From DATKEH01 sp035546355 (GTDB lineage: Bacteria; Acidobacteriota; Thermoanaerobaculia; Multivoradales; JAIOJS01), in NCBI GenBank assembly GCA_035546355.1, contig DATKEH010000040.1:1-5545 (forward strand): a stretch of 5,545 nt of DNA, given 5' to 3'. Positions 5,224 through 5,545 of the stretch are shown one piece after another. Every line of letters starts with the position of its first letter. The stretch's first letter is position 1. Position numbers and translations under genes: made by a program. Below the pieces are notes generated by a model. It worked only from the letters and a program-made list of their open reading frames with translations, was not told where the DNA came from and ran no database searches.

Positions 5224-5545
5224 ATGCGGCCCTTCGGGAGACTCCTGCTGGCGGTCTTCGCCGCGACGGCGGCGGCCACGCCCCGTGGCGCAGCCCGGGA
5301 GGCCGCCCCGCCGCAGCTGGGCGATCGCTCCCACGCCGTCTACGACCTCACCTGTGCCAGCGAGCTCGGGCGCCGTCAGGTGACGCTCTTCGCCAATGGC
5401 ACCATCCGGTTGCGCGACCAGGTGGGGAAGATCGCCGAGATGCGTCTGGGCGAGCTCACGCGCGGCGAGTTGGAGGGGTACCTCCGGCGGATGGCCGAGG
5501 AGGACCTCTCGGAGGTCGACGACACGCGGCTCGGCCCGAGCGGCG
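5224..5545 (+). CDS. Secreted protein of unknown family, N-terminal part, 3'-truncated by window edge
   Basis: The frame is open from ATG at 5224 to the window end (107 complete codons), with G/C-ending codons typical of the region. I do not recognise a family. The N-terminus looks like a Sec signal peptide: MRPFGR, then the hydrophobic run LLLAVFAATAAAT, with cleavage likely near the Ala-rich stretch at residues 14-24. The exported part begins REAAPPQLGDRSHAVYDLTC, with a beta-rich segment RRQVTLFANGTIRLRDQ (roughly residues 51-67), followed by a helical region GELTRGELEGYLRRMAEEDL. The single cysteine near residue 44 is not in a lipobox. The ribosome binding site is weak (only AGGC close to the ATG), and the ATG at 5210 is in another frame. 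It is divergent from the VWA gene, so co-regulation from the shared intergenic region is possible but not shown. Confidence 0.75.
   Translation, partial: MRPFGRLLLAVFAATAAATPRGAAREAAPPQLGDRSHAVYDLTCASELGRRQVTLFANGTIRLRDQVGKIAEMRLGELTRGELEGYLRRMAEEDLSEVDDTRLGPSG

Noticed and set aside
4891..5334. A 147-codon minus-strand frame over the divergent intergenic region
   Set aside because: It overlaps the start of the VWA gene and is antisense to the signal peptide of the 5224 gene; its translation is Arg/Pro/Gly-rich with no motif.

Overview
The window is very GC-rich, with strongly G/C-ending codons, and carries secreted proteins resembling the 'VWFA-related Acidobacterial domain' family (TIGR03436). 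Together these suggest a high-GC Acidobacteriota bacterium, perhaps of the Thermoanaerobaculia type. The taxonomy is inferred from the family and the base composition; no rRNA or other marker is present.

Layout. Positions 2-1054 (+) hold the C-terminal part of a class II tRNA nucleotidyltransferase (CCA- or A-adding enzyme), cut by the left edge. It converges on a small uncharacterised gene of 91 codons at 1098-1373 (-). Positions 1374-1715 hold no convincing intact gene. They do hold a strong 10-bp stem-loop (1635-1659), a weak promoter-like pair, and a coding-like frame interrupted by stops just upstream of the 91-codon gene. Positions 1716-2754 (-) are a broken copy of the next gene. Positions 2867-5029 (-) hold an intact 720-residue secreted VWA-type protein. 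A 194-bp divergent intergenic region follows, and then a lipoprotein-like or secreted protein of unknown family starts at 5224 (+) and runs off the right edge.

The main signal is the head-to-tail pair of VWA-type genes. The upstream copy (2867-5029) is intact, with a good ribosome binding site, a signal sequence and a full-length frame. The downstream copy keeps its own good ribosome binding site and recognisable homology over its length. It has, however, lost two internal blocks (about 139 and 241 residues by comparison with its neighbour), carries an in-frame TAG, and switches frame at several places. I read it as a recent or ongoing pseudogene produced after tandem duplication. Both copies share an unusual metal-site motif, D-L-G-F-T, in place of the D-x-S-x-S of ordinary VWA domains.

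The genes do not form an obvious pathway: a tRNA end-maturation housekeeping gene sits beside an envelope or secreted gene cluster. I see no CRISPR array, tRNA or rRNA gene, insertion sequence, or defence or biosynthetic system. I do not think the window hides a clear new multi-gene system; the duplicated and decaying VWA pair is its most informative part.
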